NCBI GenBank assembly: GCA_910579805.1
Contig: CAJTWM010000013.1
Coordinates: forward strand, 34,630 to 98,629
Direction of reading: 5' to 3'
Origin: an uncultured Lachnospiraceae bacterium
GTDB taxonomy: Bacteria > Bacillota > Clostridia > Lachnospirales > Lachnospiraceae
DNA length: 64,000 nucleotides
Each line of letters starts with the position of its first letter. Position 1 is the first letter of the stretch. The notes beneath the pieces were generated by a model, which worked only from the letters and a program-made list of their open reading frames with translations, did no database searches and was not told where the DNA came from. Positions 1 through 8,503 of this stretch are shown in pieces. A program made the translations under genes and the position numbers.

Positions 1-368
1 ATGAGCTCCATTAAAATATGGCAGATTTCCTGATATGATAAATTTATTTTTGTATTTCTCTCGGTAACATATGAGTAACATCCTATGCAATGAAGATTAC
101 ACCTATCTGTGACGTGAAGATACGCTGATAAAATTCTATTTTTCTCTGTATCCTCATTTTCAAAATAGCCACCCTGTTTCAATGCATGGCATAATTCCAC
201 TATCTCCGGAGTTATTTCGCAGCTTCCCTTTTGCCAAATATTAGCCACCGCTTTCTTACCCTCTTCTGTCAAACCGATAAGATTCCCTGTGCGATTATTA
301 CCGATCATAGCTATTTTTTCTACTTCAAATTGAATTACATCCTCATGAAATCTTTCTTCCAATTTCAT
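1..368 (-). CDS. Radical SAM peptide maturase, N-terminal part (runs off left edge)
   Basis: Only the first 122 codons are in the window. Residues 90-97 read CNLHCIGC, the CX3CX2C motif that binds the 4Fe-4S cluster of radical SAM enzymes, after a typical strand (AYLHVTDR). The preceding ~85 residues resemble a small winged-helix leader-binding (RRE/PqqD-like) domain; this is by pattern only. ATG at 368 has AGGAGG six bases upstream. It is the last visible gene of a co-directional run that opens with a 27-residue Cys-containing peptide at 5106. The inferred job is to install a thioether or C-C crosslink in that peptide. Whether a SPASM domain with further Fe-S clusters follows cannot be seen. 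A member of the dispersed hairpin family lies directly before its start. Confidence 0.85.
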   Translation of the reverse strand, partial: MKLEERFHEDVIQFEVEKIAMIGNNRTGNLIGLTEEGKKAVANIWQKGSCEITPEIVELCHALKQGGYFENEDTEKNRILSAYLHVTDRCNLHCIGCYSYVTERNTKINLSYQEICHILMEL

Positions 369-411
369 ATTTATCCTCCTTTGCGTACGTTCTTTAGTAC
401 ACATACCAATC
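369..411 (-). repeat. Dispersed 5'-hairpin element, copy 1 (before radical SAM gene)
   Basis: On the minus strand this reads GATTGGTATG, then a 6-bp stem (GTGTAC / GTACGC, one G-T pair), then AGGAGG and the ATG at 368. The layout matches copies before panC, the permease at 35273 and the ATPase at 38695, but the stem bases differ while pairing is kept. Confidence 0.55.
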
Positions 412-491
412 AATAGTTGAAAATGATTTTCTTCTTGTCATACTGCTCTGTGGCACAGACAATAAGTAAAAAGGCTCAACGATGCGTAAGT

Positions 492-1748
492 TCAAATATC
501 CAAATATAAAATAATATTTACCGCAAAGTTTTTACCGTCATCCTCTACTTCATACGTTCCGTTATAAATCTCCACTGTCTCTTTTACTATCCTTAGCCCT
601 AATCCATGAAAACAATCATCTTTATATTCTTTTATCGGCTTATCCCGATACTGGTTAGAAACCTGTATCACCAAAGCGTTGCCTTGAAACGATAAGAACA
701 CTTTCATGACTTTAGGTACTTCCACTTCATCTTTTAATACGTTGATCGCGTTATCCAGCAGATTCCCTAAAATACTTATGCAATGCCTATATGGCAGCGG
801 TAACTGCGATGGTATGCTTATCTCCCTTTCCATTTCTATTCCATGTTTTTGCGCACGCGTCAGTTTAATATTTAAAATAGTATCTATACCATAATTTCCA
901 GTACTGATAATATTTTCAATTTCCTCTTCCGCAGTAATCAGCTCATTTAAATAAACAGCCAACTCTTTCGTCTTATTTTCCCTCATCAGCTTGTTCATTG
1001 CCTGAAGATTATTTTGCATGTCATGTTTTATCTTTCTGACGGAATTATAATTATCCTGTAGTTCATCATAATATTCCTTCTGCCAAATCAGTTGCATTTC
1101 ATATTCTTCTTTCTGTTTTTCTATTTCATAAACTGAGCTGATCCTATCGTACATATAAAATACCATGATATTGACATAAAGCATAAGTACGGCAATCGGT
1201 GCAAAAATACCAGTGCTTTCGCTGATCGGCACATTCGTTTGTTCCATCAGCATAACAATGCATGGCATAGCTATAAAGCTCAATATAGGCACTGACACGA
1301 GTAATAGTAATACTTTCCTATCTATCCTTTTTTCTTTTATCGTTTGATATCGCGCCACTAACTCCAAAACTAAGAAAAAAATAAAATGGGGAATAAAATA
1401 TGAATATACCGTATGTGTATCACTATGTATGATAAAATACATAAGCATTTGTGAAAATCCGGCAAATACAATTAGAATAACTGCATAAAGCAGTTTGCTC
1501 TGCCCATTGCCTTCATAAAACACCAGAAACAAAAGACTCCATGCCGCTATAGATACAATATTGGAATACTCAAGCTCATAGCGGATCAGCAGCGTAAAAA
1601 AAATCAAAAACAAGAAATATATGATATAATTGATGATTTTTTTCTTCTTAGCCAAACGCAGAACCCTGTCAAAATAACGGACAATTACCCAAAGATCAAA
1701 AACGTTGATAATAAAATATATAAAAATATTTGTTGTCTCTGAATTCAT
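492..1748 (-). CDS. agr-type sensor histidine kinase (GHKL)
   Basis: 418 residues. The N-terminal ~205 residues hold about six hydrophobic membrane segments, as in AgrC/ComD receptors that bind secreted peptides. A coiled linker follows, then the phospho-acceptor motif KIKHDMQNN (His near residue 241) and a GHKL ATP-binding domain with the N box LGNLLDNAINVL and G box HGLGLRIV. A GTG at 1763 is in frame, but ATG at 1748 has GGAGG eight bases upstream and overlaps the regulator's stop (ATGA), so 1748 is preferred. It is translationally coupled to the LytTR regulator at 2458. Context suggests it senses the exported product of the 5106 peptide gene and drives its own operon; the ligand is inferred. 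Confidence 0.88.
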   Translation of the reverse strand: MNSETTNIFIYFIINVFDLWVIVRYFDRVLRLAKKKKIINYIIYFLFLIFFTLLIRYELEYSNIVSIAAWSLLFLVFYEGNGQSKLLYAVILIVFAGFSQMLMYFIIHSDTHTVYSYFIPHFIFFLVLELVARYQTIKEKRIDRKVLLLLVSVPILSFIAMPCIVMLMEQTNVPISESTGIFAPIAVLMLYVNIMVFYMYDRISSVYEIEKQKEEYEMQLIWQKEYYDELQDNYNSVRKIKHDMQNNLQAMNKLMRENKTKELAVYLNELITAEEEIENIISTGNYGIDTILNIKLTRAQKHGIEMEREISIPSQLPLPYRHCISILGNLLDNAINVLKDEVEVPKVMKVFLSFQGNALVIQVSNQYRDKPIKEYKDDCFHGLGLRIVKETVEIYNGTYEVEDDGKNFAVNIILYLDI

Positions 1749-2458
1749 AGTCCCATCCTCCACTTTGTGTATTTCAAATGCTGTTCTTTTACAGCATTTT
1801 TATACTTTTTACTAACCGGAAGCCTGCTGCCATCCGTCAGCAGTAACTCATCAAGATATAGCGCTCTGATATAATCCAAATTTACCAAATATGACACATG
1901 AATCCTTACAAAGTTACTATCATCCACCATCTTTTCAACATCTGACATTTTCGCATAAAATGTATATTCACTATCGGTTGTATATACGTTCACTTTCCTC
2001 CTGTCCCCTTCAAAATATTTGATTTTTTCGCAGCATAGCTGTATCCGCGCTTTATCCACCGAAATAAAAATATACTTTTTACTGGTATATATATAATTGA
2101 CTGCTGCGCTGATCACCTCTTCCATTTTTGAATACTCCACCGGTTTATTGACAAATCTAAATGGCAGTACTTCAAAAGAACTGTAAACATAATCTGAGTA
2201 AGAGGTAATAAAGATGATAAGCGCTCTTTTATCGGCTTCTCTAATCTTTCTTGCCGTTTCCAGTCCGTCCATCCCATTCATTTCAATGTCAAGCAAATAT
2301 ATCTGATAGTAAAACTCTTCAACTTTACCTAAATACTCAAGCAAGCTCTCCCCACTATAAAAACAATCTATTTCTGCATTTTTTATATGAATCTTTTCTA
2401 CAGTTTCTTCCAAAAGTGCAACACAAGGCTGACTATCGTCACAAATGGCTATCCTCAT
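1745..2458 (-). CDS. LytTR-family response regulator (AgrA-like)
   Basis: 237 residues. A receiver domain (about 1-125) has the acidic pocket ICDD and the phospho-acceptor Asp in YLLDIEMNGMDG. The C-terminal LytTR DNA-binding domain contains VRIHVSYLVNLDYI and the end LPVSKKYK. The open frame extends to 2662, but ATG at 2458 (MRIAICDD) has AGAGGAG ten bases upstream; an ATG at 2467 sits too close to that site. The 121-bp gap before the gene contains TATACT at 2519-2524 (minus strand) with only a weak -35, which would suit an activator-dependent promoter. Paired with the kinase at 1748. Confidence 0.88.
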   Translation of the reverse strand: MRIAICDDSQPCVALLEETVEKIHIKNAEIDCFYSGESLLEYLGKVEEFYYQIYLLDIEMNGMDGLETARKIREADKRALIIFITSYSDYVYSSFEVLPFRFVNKPVEYSKMEEVISAAVNYIYTSKKYIFISVDKARIQLCCEKIKYFEGDRRKVNVYTTDSEYTFYAKMSDVEKMVDDSNFVRIHVSYLVNLDYIRALYLDELLLTDGSRLPVSKKYKNAVKEQHLKYTKWRMGL

Positions 2459-2579
2459 TATATGCATTCTCCTCTCCGAACCGGTAAAACAACTTTGTTT
2501 TATATAAATTTTATTGTCAGTATACCACAAAAAGGCCCGGATTGTATGAATAAAACCAGAATTTTTCCTGTTGACCGTG

Positions 2580-3188
2580 TTAAGATGCCAGCAGAGGTGC
2601 CGCCAACACATTATTAACAAAATGCAATGTAACAGGTAGGGACAAATTTCCTGAAAACGCATAAATCCATCCTGAAATTAATGCCATTGGGAATCTATAT
2701 ACTATATTGGCATAGAAATCAGCGTTTCCATGTAAGATAAATGCAAAAATACATGCGCTGGCCAGTACTTTCAGATATTTGTTTTGAGTTATTTTATCAA
2801 TGCTGAAATACAGAACCGATTTGGAAAAGTATTCTTCCCAAACAGACACACCGACATTTTGTAACATAACGATCCATAGCAAGTTTATATCAGTTATCCG
2901 CCTTATAATAATAATATAGAAAAAAACCGCTCCGACTATTAAAATGCTTGCTATCTTTTCTATCGTCCTTACATTTCTAATTCCCATATCATCCGTCGAA
3001 AATCCATACCTTCTTTTCATAAACCACGTCGGCAAAATTCCGAATCCCAATATCATGGAAAACCACGTTAATAAAATTCTGCCGGCATACGTCCCATCTA
3101 TTCTTACGATTTTAGAAATACAGGTAAAAACAGACGCTCCTAAAATGACCCCCGACAGACCTATCAAGATTACGACTCCCAATTGCAT
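2580..3188 (-). CDS. CPBP-family intramembrane metalloprotease
   Basis: 202 residues, largely hydrophobic with about six membrane segments. Motif 1 is EEYFSK (family EExxxR, here Lys in place of Arg), motif 2 is FAFILH and motif 3 is HFVNN, giving the Glu, His and Asn expected of CPBP (Abi) proteases. This family includes bacteriocin maturation or immunity proteins and Rce1-like peptidases. ATG at 3188 has AAAGGA nine bases upstream; a TTG at 3209 would be an alternative. In this operon it could process the 27-residue peptide or protect the producer. The Lys in motif 1 leaves activity uncertain. Confidence 0.75.
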   Translation of the reverse strand: MQLGVVILIGLSGVILGASVFTCISKIVRIDGTYAGRILLTWFSMILGFGILPTWFMKRRYGFSTDDMGIRNVRTIEKIASILIVGAVFFYIIIIRRITDINLLWIVMLQNVGVSVWEEYFSKSVLYFSIDKITQNKYLKVLASACIFAFILHGNADFYANIVYRFPMALISGWIYAFSGNLSLPVTLHFVNNVLAAPLLAS

Positions 3189-3212
3189 ATAAGCTTTTCC
3201 TTTGTTCAATTT

Positions 3213-4010
3213 TTACAGATCCCTTTCCCTCATCCTTTTGGCTCCTACCAAAGCAAACAATAAACAAAGCATGATACATAATATAAGCTGCATACAGATG
3301 CAGAACACACTTTCCGACGCTTTTACGGCAACTGCCTCCGTCGTACTCACTACATCATTTGACATTCTTACCATATAATACATTGGATTAAAATATTTCA
3401 CACCATCCAACGTCCCTGTATTGGTACAGACCAAGGTAATGCCAAAAACGGCTATGATCGTGACAAGCGGTTTCAACCATGCTCCCAAAAAAAGCGCCAA
3501 TTGTGGTATAAATAAAAACGTAAAAACGTAATTCATAATTAATATGAGAAATAATTCCGGTACATTGTTTCCAAAAAAAGTTCCCGAAACATAGGCCGAG
3601 TCTTTGTCTGTAAAGAGAAAATAAATAGCGGACAAAATACCTACGCTCAATAAAAAAAACAATAAACTGACAATTACTAATGCAATACTTTTTCCGATAT
3701 ACATCTTTGCCCTGTTCCGGATTCTGGAACTGAAAAGTAAAATACTTTTATTATCAATCTCACTGGAAAGCATCTGTGTTCCGACAAATGCCATGATAAC
3801 AGGGCCGATGAACAAAGTTGTCGTCGTAAGTAATTGCGTCACTACCCAAAAAAGAGCATTTTGGTCTTCTACTCCCCGATATCCTTCCCCACGCATATTT
3901 AATGCAAATATAAATCCTATACATACAAACCCTATTATAGAAACCCAGTCACTTCTCTTTAAGAATTTCAGCAACTCTATTTTTATTATTAAAAATATTG
4001 ATGTTTTCAT
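3213..4010 (-). CDS. ABC-2 type transporter permease
   Basis: 265 residues with about six membrane segments and no extracellular enzyme domain. The organisation resembles the BcrB/LanE-type permeases that act with a separate ATPase in peptide export or self-immunity. ATG at 4010 has GGAG seven bases upstream; ATG at 4016 lies too close to that site. It follows the ATPase at 4943 by 78 bases and is 24 bases from the CPBP gene. Inferred substrate: the peptide of this operon. Confidence 0.82.
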   Translation of the reverse strand: MKTSIFLIIKIELLKFLKRSDWVSIIGFVCIGFIFALNMRGEGYRGVEDQNALFWVVTQLLTTTTLFIGPVIMAFVGTQMLSSEIDNKSILLFSSRIRNRAKMYIGKSIALVIVSLLFFLLSVGILSAIYFLFTDKDSAYVSGTFFGNNVPELFLILIMNYVFTFLFIPQLALFLGAWLKPLVTIIAVFGITLVCTNTGTLDGVKYFNPMYYMVRMSNDVVSTTEAVAVKASESVFCICMQLILCIMLCLLFALVGAKRMRERDL

Positions 4011-4088
4011 AATCATTCTCCATTCTTACACATATCCACATTCGAATGCAGGCACTTAACGGCACCGGCAAAAATTGCCATATGAAAA

Positions 4089-4943
4089 TCATTCAAAAAA
4101 ATCATATAATGATTTCCGTCGTACTTCCAAATCCTTTATAAAAACTCCTGCCGATGTTAATGCTTCAAACACATTACCCAATTGTTCTGCCATTGGCACG
4201 GTCACTCTGTTCTCTTCCACCAAATAACCGGTTAATGCCGGAATTTTTTCCTGATTTATACTCTTATCACTAATCAGTATATACTGTTTATCATACTCAA
4301 CAATGCCGTCATAGACCTTTTTCCCGCCTTCTATCATAATAATCCGGTCGCAAATTTCTTCCACATCTTCTAAGTCATGGCTGGAAAATAATATTCCTAT
4401 TTTTTCTTCATGAGCCTTTTGCAATATAATATTTTTTAAAATCGTTTTTCCTGCCGGATCTAATCCCACAAACGGTTCATCCAAGACCAAAAACTTGGGG
4501 TTATTCAGTAATGCCTGTGCCAGTCCCAGCCTCTGCCTCATACCGAAAGAAAAAGCCTTTGTTTTTTCTTTTTGTTTATGGGACAATCCTACCAGCTTAA
4601 GTAAATCCTCTGCGGTCTTCTTTACTTCCCTTACTTCCGAAGTCTTTAACAGTATACTTAAGTTCTCATACGCATTCATATATGGAATAAATGTCGGTTC
4701 TATCAAAATTCCGAATTCGTTTAATCCTGATTCATTTTTAAGCAGTGTCTCTCCTTTATATATGATGTCTCCACCAGTGGGCTGAATATTTCCGGCTATA
4801 CAGTTTAATAATGTTGTCTTACCTGCCCCGTTTTTTCCTATCAGCGCAACGATTTCACCCGCGCCGACACTAAATGTCATATCCGATAATGCTTTTAATT
4901 TTTTATATGATTTGCATAGGTTTCTCACTTCCAGTAATTGCAT
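4089..4943 (-). CDS. ABC transporter ATP-binding protein (BcrA-like)
   Basis: 284 residues. Walker A is GKNGAGKTTLL, the signature is SFGMRQRLGLAQAL and Walker B is FLVLDEPFVGLDP, followed by the switch His in LFSSHDLED. The ~70-residue C-terminal extension is typical of BcrA/LanF-type ATPases linked to antimicrobial peptide immunity or export. ATG at 4943 has AAAGGAG seven bases upstream. First gene after the small peptide and the hairpin at 4970-4999; the permease follows. Confidence 0.9.
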   Translation of the reverse strand: MQLLEVRNLCKSYKKLKALSDMTFSVGAGEIVALIGKNGAGKTTLLNCIAGNIQPTGGDIIYKGETLLKNESGLNEFGILIEPTFIPYMNAYENLSILLKTSEVREVKKTAEDLLKLVGLSHKQKEKTKAFSFGMRQRLGLAQALLNNPKFLVLDEPFVGLDPAGKTILKNIILQKAHEEKIGILFSSHDLEDVEEICDRIIMIEGGKKVYDGIVEYDKQYILISDKSINQEKIPALTGYLVEENRVTVPMAEQLGNVFEALTSAGVFIKDLEVRRKSLYDFFE

Positions 4944-4969
4944 AGTCCATCTCCTTTAAATGAAATTCA

Positions 4970-4999
4970 GTCAGTGAAATCATTAGATATTTCACTGAC
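4970..4999 (-). terminator. Hairpin between peptide gene and exporter genes (attenuator-like)
   Basis: A perfect 11-bp inverted repeat (GTCAGTGAAAT / ATTTCACTGAC) with an 8-base loop lies 23 bases after the stop of the 27-codon peptide gene and 26 bases before the ATPase start. There is no strong T-run, so a partial terminator or 3' stabiliser is likelier than a full stop. Such hairpins commonly let a peptide gene be expressed above its transport genes. Confidence 0.6.
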
Positions 5000-5022
5000 C
5001 TCATTTACATATGCCCTTCTTA

Positions 5023-5106
5023 CTACCATCCAAGCGCAAAACAACCTACGATCGGAAGTCCTGCTTCAAAGCATCCCAATAATGCGCTATTCACATTAAA
5101 TAACAT
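5023..5106 (-). CDS. 27-residue Cys-containing peptide, candidate RiPP/signal precursor
   Basis: A 28-codon frame. The peptide starts MLFNVNSALLGCFEAG and ends LPIVGCFALGW. It is hydrophobic, with two GCF motifs ten residues apart and a C-terminal Trp. AGGAGG lies seven bases before the ATG, a strong site for so short a gene. It heads an operon with an ABC exporter, CPBP protease, agr-type two-component system and radical SAM maturase, which is the gene set expected for a modified secreted peptide. The two Cys are natural targets for thioether formation. It has no obvious Gly-Gly leader and no AgrB-type protease is visible, so it may be nearly leaderless or cut by the CPBP protein. Function is inferred from context. 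Confidence 0.75.
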   Translation of the reverse strand: MLFNVNSALLGCFEAGLPIVGCFALGW

Positions 5107-5247
5107 CGCCTTTCCTCCTTTCCGTTTTTTTCAAAGCCAAACGATGACGCCACGGCTTCATGTATACATATTATCATCTTCCCTATCGATTCTTTTCCTA
5201 TTGTCACTTTTGATATGAATCAATGTAATTTTTGATCAACCGTTGCC

Positions 5248-5291
5248 AAAAGGAGGAGTCATGGCCATTATCGGCCCAGACTCCTCCTTTT
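5248..5291 (-). terminator. Rho-independent terminator after the anti-sigma gene
   Basis: A 13-bp perfect stem (AAAAGGAGGAGTC / GACTCCTCCTTTT) with an internal GGCC pairing lies 14 bases past the stop at 5305. T/A runs on both sides make it usable in either direction. It separates the sigma operon from the peptide operon. The remaining bases 5107-5247 should hold the peptide promoter; I see AT-rich sequence but no convincing -35. Confidence 0.85.
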
Positions 5292-5304
5292 TAAATTCTC
5301 CCTA

Positions 5305-6552
5305 TTATTTAATAATATAGAACATCCATTTCAGCGTACCATCCGCTTCTCTCCGGACTACCTCAATTTCAGCCTGTTCATCCCAATATCCCATCCCCGT
5401 CAAGCAGACGTCGGTTCTTTTATTTAAAAAATCTTCCGACAAAAATCCCATTCCTTCTATTTCCGAACCGTCTTCATAATAATAACTGTATTCCACAATT
5501 CCTTCGTTCTCGCTCACTTCCTGTACGGAATCCTCCTGCAGCGTGCCATAGCTTAATATCACTTCAAGAGGGATGTCTTCCCATGATTTTATGTCTGCAT
5601 CTTTCTCATGTTCCTTCCTTATCACCTCGTTGAGGGGTACGCATTCCGTCAGAATAAAACCTTCTTCCCCTACCGTCTCTTCTTCCGGCCCGGATTTCCA
5701 CGATTCCTCCAATTCCTTCAGATAGACAAGCGCTTTCGCTTCGTCCGCCCTTTCCTTATCAAGGGGCAGATCCATAAGCAGGTTGATCCCGCCATAGTCC
5801 TCATTTCTGGTGATCGTACCGTCCGCTTCATTGTACTGATAGGCTTCCGCCGGATAAAACGCCGTATCCGTAATGCATAGATAGATCCGCCTGTCTGCAA
5901 ACATGGCAATATCGTCGCATTCTATTATACGATAGAGTACGCCGTCCTTCACCGTCGTACTATGGCTTCCCCCCATAGACGCCATATTATACTGCCACGG
6001 TTCCAGTCCCTGGATCAGCGGAGAAACAAAAAACTCAATATTTCCGTACTCATCGCTGCTGGTATCCGGCATCGGCGTCCCATCCAGCCTTTCCACCGCA
6101 AGGATCACATAGGTTCCCCCTTCTTTGGATAAGCCGTCTTCCAAGCCGCTGCCTGCCAGCTCCTCCTTCGTTGCCGCTGCATATAATTTAAACCGATAAT
6201 CTCCTGCCTCCAAAGTATCGTTTATCTCTAACGTTTCGTCCCCGCTTATGGCTTCTCCGGCTCCGCCATATCCGATCTGTGAAACGATCTCGTCTTTTGA
6301 TAAATATTTTACTGCCGCTACTGCCGTTGTGGATACTGCAAGAATACAGACTGCTGCCGCTGCCGCCATAGACGCTAACTTTCTTTTCTTCATATAATTA
6401 CCCTCTTTTCCGAACCGGAGGTCGTTTGCCTGGCTCTCGTAATTCCGGTCGTCCCATTTACGGATAATGCGTTCATTCAACTCTGTATCCGGCGTCATAT
6501 CCGAAGTAAGCGCTTTTCTCATCAACAGGTCCACCTTCGTCTCCTTCTCCAT
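5305..6552 (-). CDS. Anti-sigma-like membrane protein (DUF4179-type)
   Basis: 415 residues. About 55 cytoplasmic N-terminal residues with a KWDDR helix precede one membrane segment (roughly 57-80, MAAAAAVCILAVSTTAVAAV). A large extracytoplasmic part follows with no motif I recognise. This matches the Firmicutes proteins (DUF4179) encoded after ECF sigma factors and thought to hold sigma at the membrane. ATG at 6552 has GGAGGA eight bases upstream; ATG at 6558 is only two bases from it. The start overlaps the sigma gene by about 80 bases, implying coupling. The stimulus is not visible. Confidence 0.75.
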   Translation of the reverse strand: MEKETKVDLLMRKALTSDMTPDTELNERIIRKWDDRNYESQANDLRFGKEGNYMKKRKLASMAAAAAVCILAVSTTAVAAVKYLSKDEIVSQIGYGGAGEAISGDETLEINDTLEAGDYRFKLYAAATKEELAGSGLEDGLSKEGGTYVILAVERLDGTPMPDTSSDEYGNIEFFVSPLIQGLEPWQYNMASMGGSHSTTVKDGVLYRIIECDDIAMFADRRIYLCITDTAFYPAEAYQYNEADGTITRNEDYGGINLLMDLPLDKERADEAKALVYLKELEESWKSGPEEETVGEEGFILTECVPLNEVIRKEHEKDADIKSWEDIPLEVILSYGTLQEDSVQEVSENEGIVEYSYYYEDGSEIEGMGFLSEDFLNKRTDVCLTGMGYWDEQAEIEVVRREADGTLKWMFYIIK

Positions 6553-7069
6553 AGCCATAATCCTCCAATTTCTTTTTTATGATCGTTCTCGCTTTATGTA
6601 GCCTGCTTTTCACCGTGCCTTTAGGTATATGTAAGGATCTTGCGATCTCTTCTACAGAAAACTGGGAAGTATAATATAAACAGACGGGAAGTTTCAAATA
6701 TTCGGGAAGCGCTCCCGTTTCTTTTCTGATCACTTCCCGTATCTCACGGCGGAGGACTTCTTCTTCCGGAGTATCCCTTTTATCCGCTAAAACGGACACA
6801 AGTTCCTCCGTAAGTTCTCCTATCGGTGCGATCCTTGCTCTGCGCGCGGCCTTTTTACGGTTATTTTTATAAATTCCCATACTCACCGCCAACAGATAAT
6901 TTTTCGGATTTTTTAACATATCGATATCCTTTACGCGCTGCGTTGCCGTAAGCCACGTTTCCTGATACAGATCTTCCGCCTCTTCCTTATTTCCGGTTAA
7001 CATATAGCAGAAGGAATAGATGCTCTTTCCTTCTCTTTCCAACAGTTCAATCAATTCCTGACGCGTCAT
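6473..7069 (-). CDS. ECF RNA polymerase sigma factor
   Basis: 198 residues. Sigma region 2 (about 15-80) contains EEAEDLYQETWLTA, and region 4 (about 125-175) has the helix-turn-helix YTSQFSVEEIARSLHIPKG followed by SRLHKAR. ATG at 7069 (MTRQELIELL) has GGAGGG upstream; the longer frame to 7096 lacks a site. Encoded with its likely anti-sigma partner at 6552. Its regulon is unknown; an autoregulated promoter is expected upstream of 7069, but I cannot pick its motif with confidence. Confidence 0.9.
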   Translation of the reverse strand: MTRQELIELLEREGKSIYSFCYMLTGNKEEAEDLYQETWLTATQRVKDIDMLKNPKNYLLAVSMGIYKNNRKKAARRARIAPIGELTEELVSVLADKRDTPEEEVLRREIREVIRKETGALPEYLKLPVCLYYTSQFSVEEIARSLHIPKGTVKSRLHKARTIIKKKLEDYGYGEGDEGGPVDEKSAYFGYDAGYRVE

Positions 7070-7190
7070 GATTTCCCTCCGTCTGCGTGTTTTCACACAT
7101 ATTGATCACGGATTTTTTATATTTCGTGCTACACTTATATATTGTCTTAATTGTAAAGGAGGTTCACGGTTATCTGCAATATCACACGGC

Positions 7191-7235
7191 AATAAAAAAG
7201 GGCAGTTCCGGCTTTCCGATCCCAAACTGCCCTTT
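7191..7235 (-). terminator. Terminator of the alpha/beta hydrolase gene
   Basis: An 11-bp stem (AAAGGGCAGTT / AACTGCCCTTT) is followed on the minus strand by TTTTATT, 13 bases after the stop at 7248. Confidence 0.85.
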
Positions 7236-7247
7236 ATCCCTTACGGA

Positions 7248-8270
7248 TTAAAATTGATTTTTATCTGCCCAATCTTTTATATGGTTTACGACTCCTGTTA
7301 AATTCGTATACCATATGTAATGATTTCCTTCCACAACATGTATTTCATGTTTCCCTGTTTCCAGATTCAACTGATCTCTGTGCGCCGTTTCCCATGCCGG
7401 AATGGCGGCTGCATTATCCCCTGACACCATCGTCAGAACCGGAAGGGAATCGGGGAATTTTTTCCCTACGATCGTCCCCAGCGCCGCATCCATATGATCC
7501 ACTTCGCTGCTGATCGACTCGTTACAGCAAAGCGAATATGCCTGCAAAAACTCTTCTCTGTCCCTTTCGGAATAGGTATATCCGGTGATTGCCGGTAGTT
7601 CCGCACCGTATTCTTCAGGATTCTCCGCCAGTGCTTTCTTAAATTCTTCGACAGACGCAAAGGTATTTCTTAAATCGTCAAACTCTTTTACCGCCTGTTT
7701 CATATATGCCTGTTCCATTGCCAAAGCTTCTTCCAATTCTTTATCATACACCGTATTGTCTATGGCAATAAATCCTTCCACCTTGTCGGAATACTCCAAA
7801 ACATAATTCAGCCCATATACGCCCGAAATAGAATGTACGAGCAATATGCACCGGTCAATATTCAGTTCTTCCAATGCCTTGTCCAATTCTTCATTGATGT
7901 TTTCAACCGTTCTGTCAACCGCCGTCACATCGCTCAATCCGTATCCCAACGGCTCTACGATCACTATATTAAAACGTTCTTCCAACGCCTCCGCCAGCGG
8001 TTTAAAGTAAATATGGGGCGACATCACGCCAAGCGCCGGCAGCATGACTAAAGTGGCTTTGTTTTGATCCGCAAATTCCTGACCGGTCTCATTTACCTCT
8101 CCGTATAGCACAACGTGCATCTGCTTTTCATTCACCGTGACATAGCGGCTGACAAAATCATTCCCTTTCGTTTTGGCATATGCCGTCATGCCAAATGTCA
8201 TGCTTACCGTAATAATCAGCGACAAAAATACCGCCCATCCCCTAAGTCTTTGTTTTGGATTTTGTTTCAT
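7248..8270 (-). CDS. Exported alpha/beta hydrolase
   Basis: 340 residues. An N-terminal hydrophobic segment (about 11-32) ending near TAYAKT looks like a signal peptide or anchor. The nucleophile elbow is VHSISGVYG with Ser at its centre, an oxyanion region is LVMLPALG, and a late His lies in VVEGNHYIW. These give the Ser-His core of the fold. Substrate unknown. The start is uncertain: ATG 8270 has GGAGG twelve bases upstream, a TTG at 8276 is better spaced, and a GTG at 8309 follows AGGAG supplied by the hairpin repeat. Single-gene unit with its own terminator. Confidence 0.8.
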   Translation of the reverse strand: MKQNPKQRLRGWAVFLSLIITVSMTFGMTAYAKTKGNDFVSRYVTVNEKQMHVVLYGEVNETGQEFADQNKATLVMLPALGVMSPHIYFKPLAEALEERFNIVIVEPLGYGLSDVTAVDRTVENINEELDKALEELNIDRCILLVHSISGVYGLNYVLEYSDKVEGFIAIDNTVYDKELEEALAMEQAYMKQAVKEFDDLRNTFASVEEFKKALAENPEEYGAELPAITGYTYSERDREEFLQAYSLCCNESISSEVDHMDAALGTIVGKKFPDSLPVLTMVSGDNAAAIPAWETAHRDQLNLETGKHEIHVVEGNHYIWYTNLTGVVNHIKDWADKNQF

Positions 8271-8310
8271 GTTCAATCCATTCCTCCTTTTCCCAAGTAT
8301 TTTTTGCACA

Positions 8311-8433
8311 AACTCCTATCTGCCTGCTTTAGCAGGCATTTAATCAGGATCGCGAAATTTTAATTTCGCGCTAACTCCTATCTGCCTGCTTTAGCAGACA
8401 TTCTGATCAGGATCGTGAAATTTTAATTTCACA
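8311..8433 (-). repeat. Dispersed hairpin element, two tandem copies (copies 2 and 3)
   Basis: Two near-identical ~60-bp units (8311-8370 and 8373-8433). Each has on the minus strand a first hairpin (GAAATT / AATTTC type) and a second hairpin (TGCCTGC TAAA GCAGGCA or near-match) followed by GATAGGAG. They lie just upstream of the hydrolase gene. This is the fullest form of the element seen in the window. Confidence 0.75.
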
Positions 8434-8503
8434 CCATAATTTTATCACTGTGCAAAAAACGTGGCCACAGAAATGCATCGACAAAATCCCCGCTTTTCCG
8501 ACA

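Noticed and set aside
369..491. Second precursor peptide between kinase and radical SAM gene
   Set aside because: The ATG at 442 (minus strand) opens only ten codons and has no ribosome site. Nothing else fits the gap.
1..5106. Classical agr (AgrB/AgrD) system
   Set aside because: No AgrB-type protease is seen and the peptide lacks the AgrD layout; a radical SAM enzyme, ABC exporter and CPBP protease are present instead.
5107..5247. Operator repeats for the LytTR regulator before the peptide gene
   Set aside because: TTGAT occurs twice 16 bases apart in the AT-rich leader, but LytTR half-sites are usually about two helical turns apart and the match is weak.
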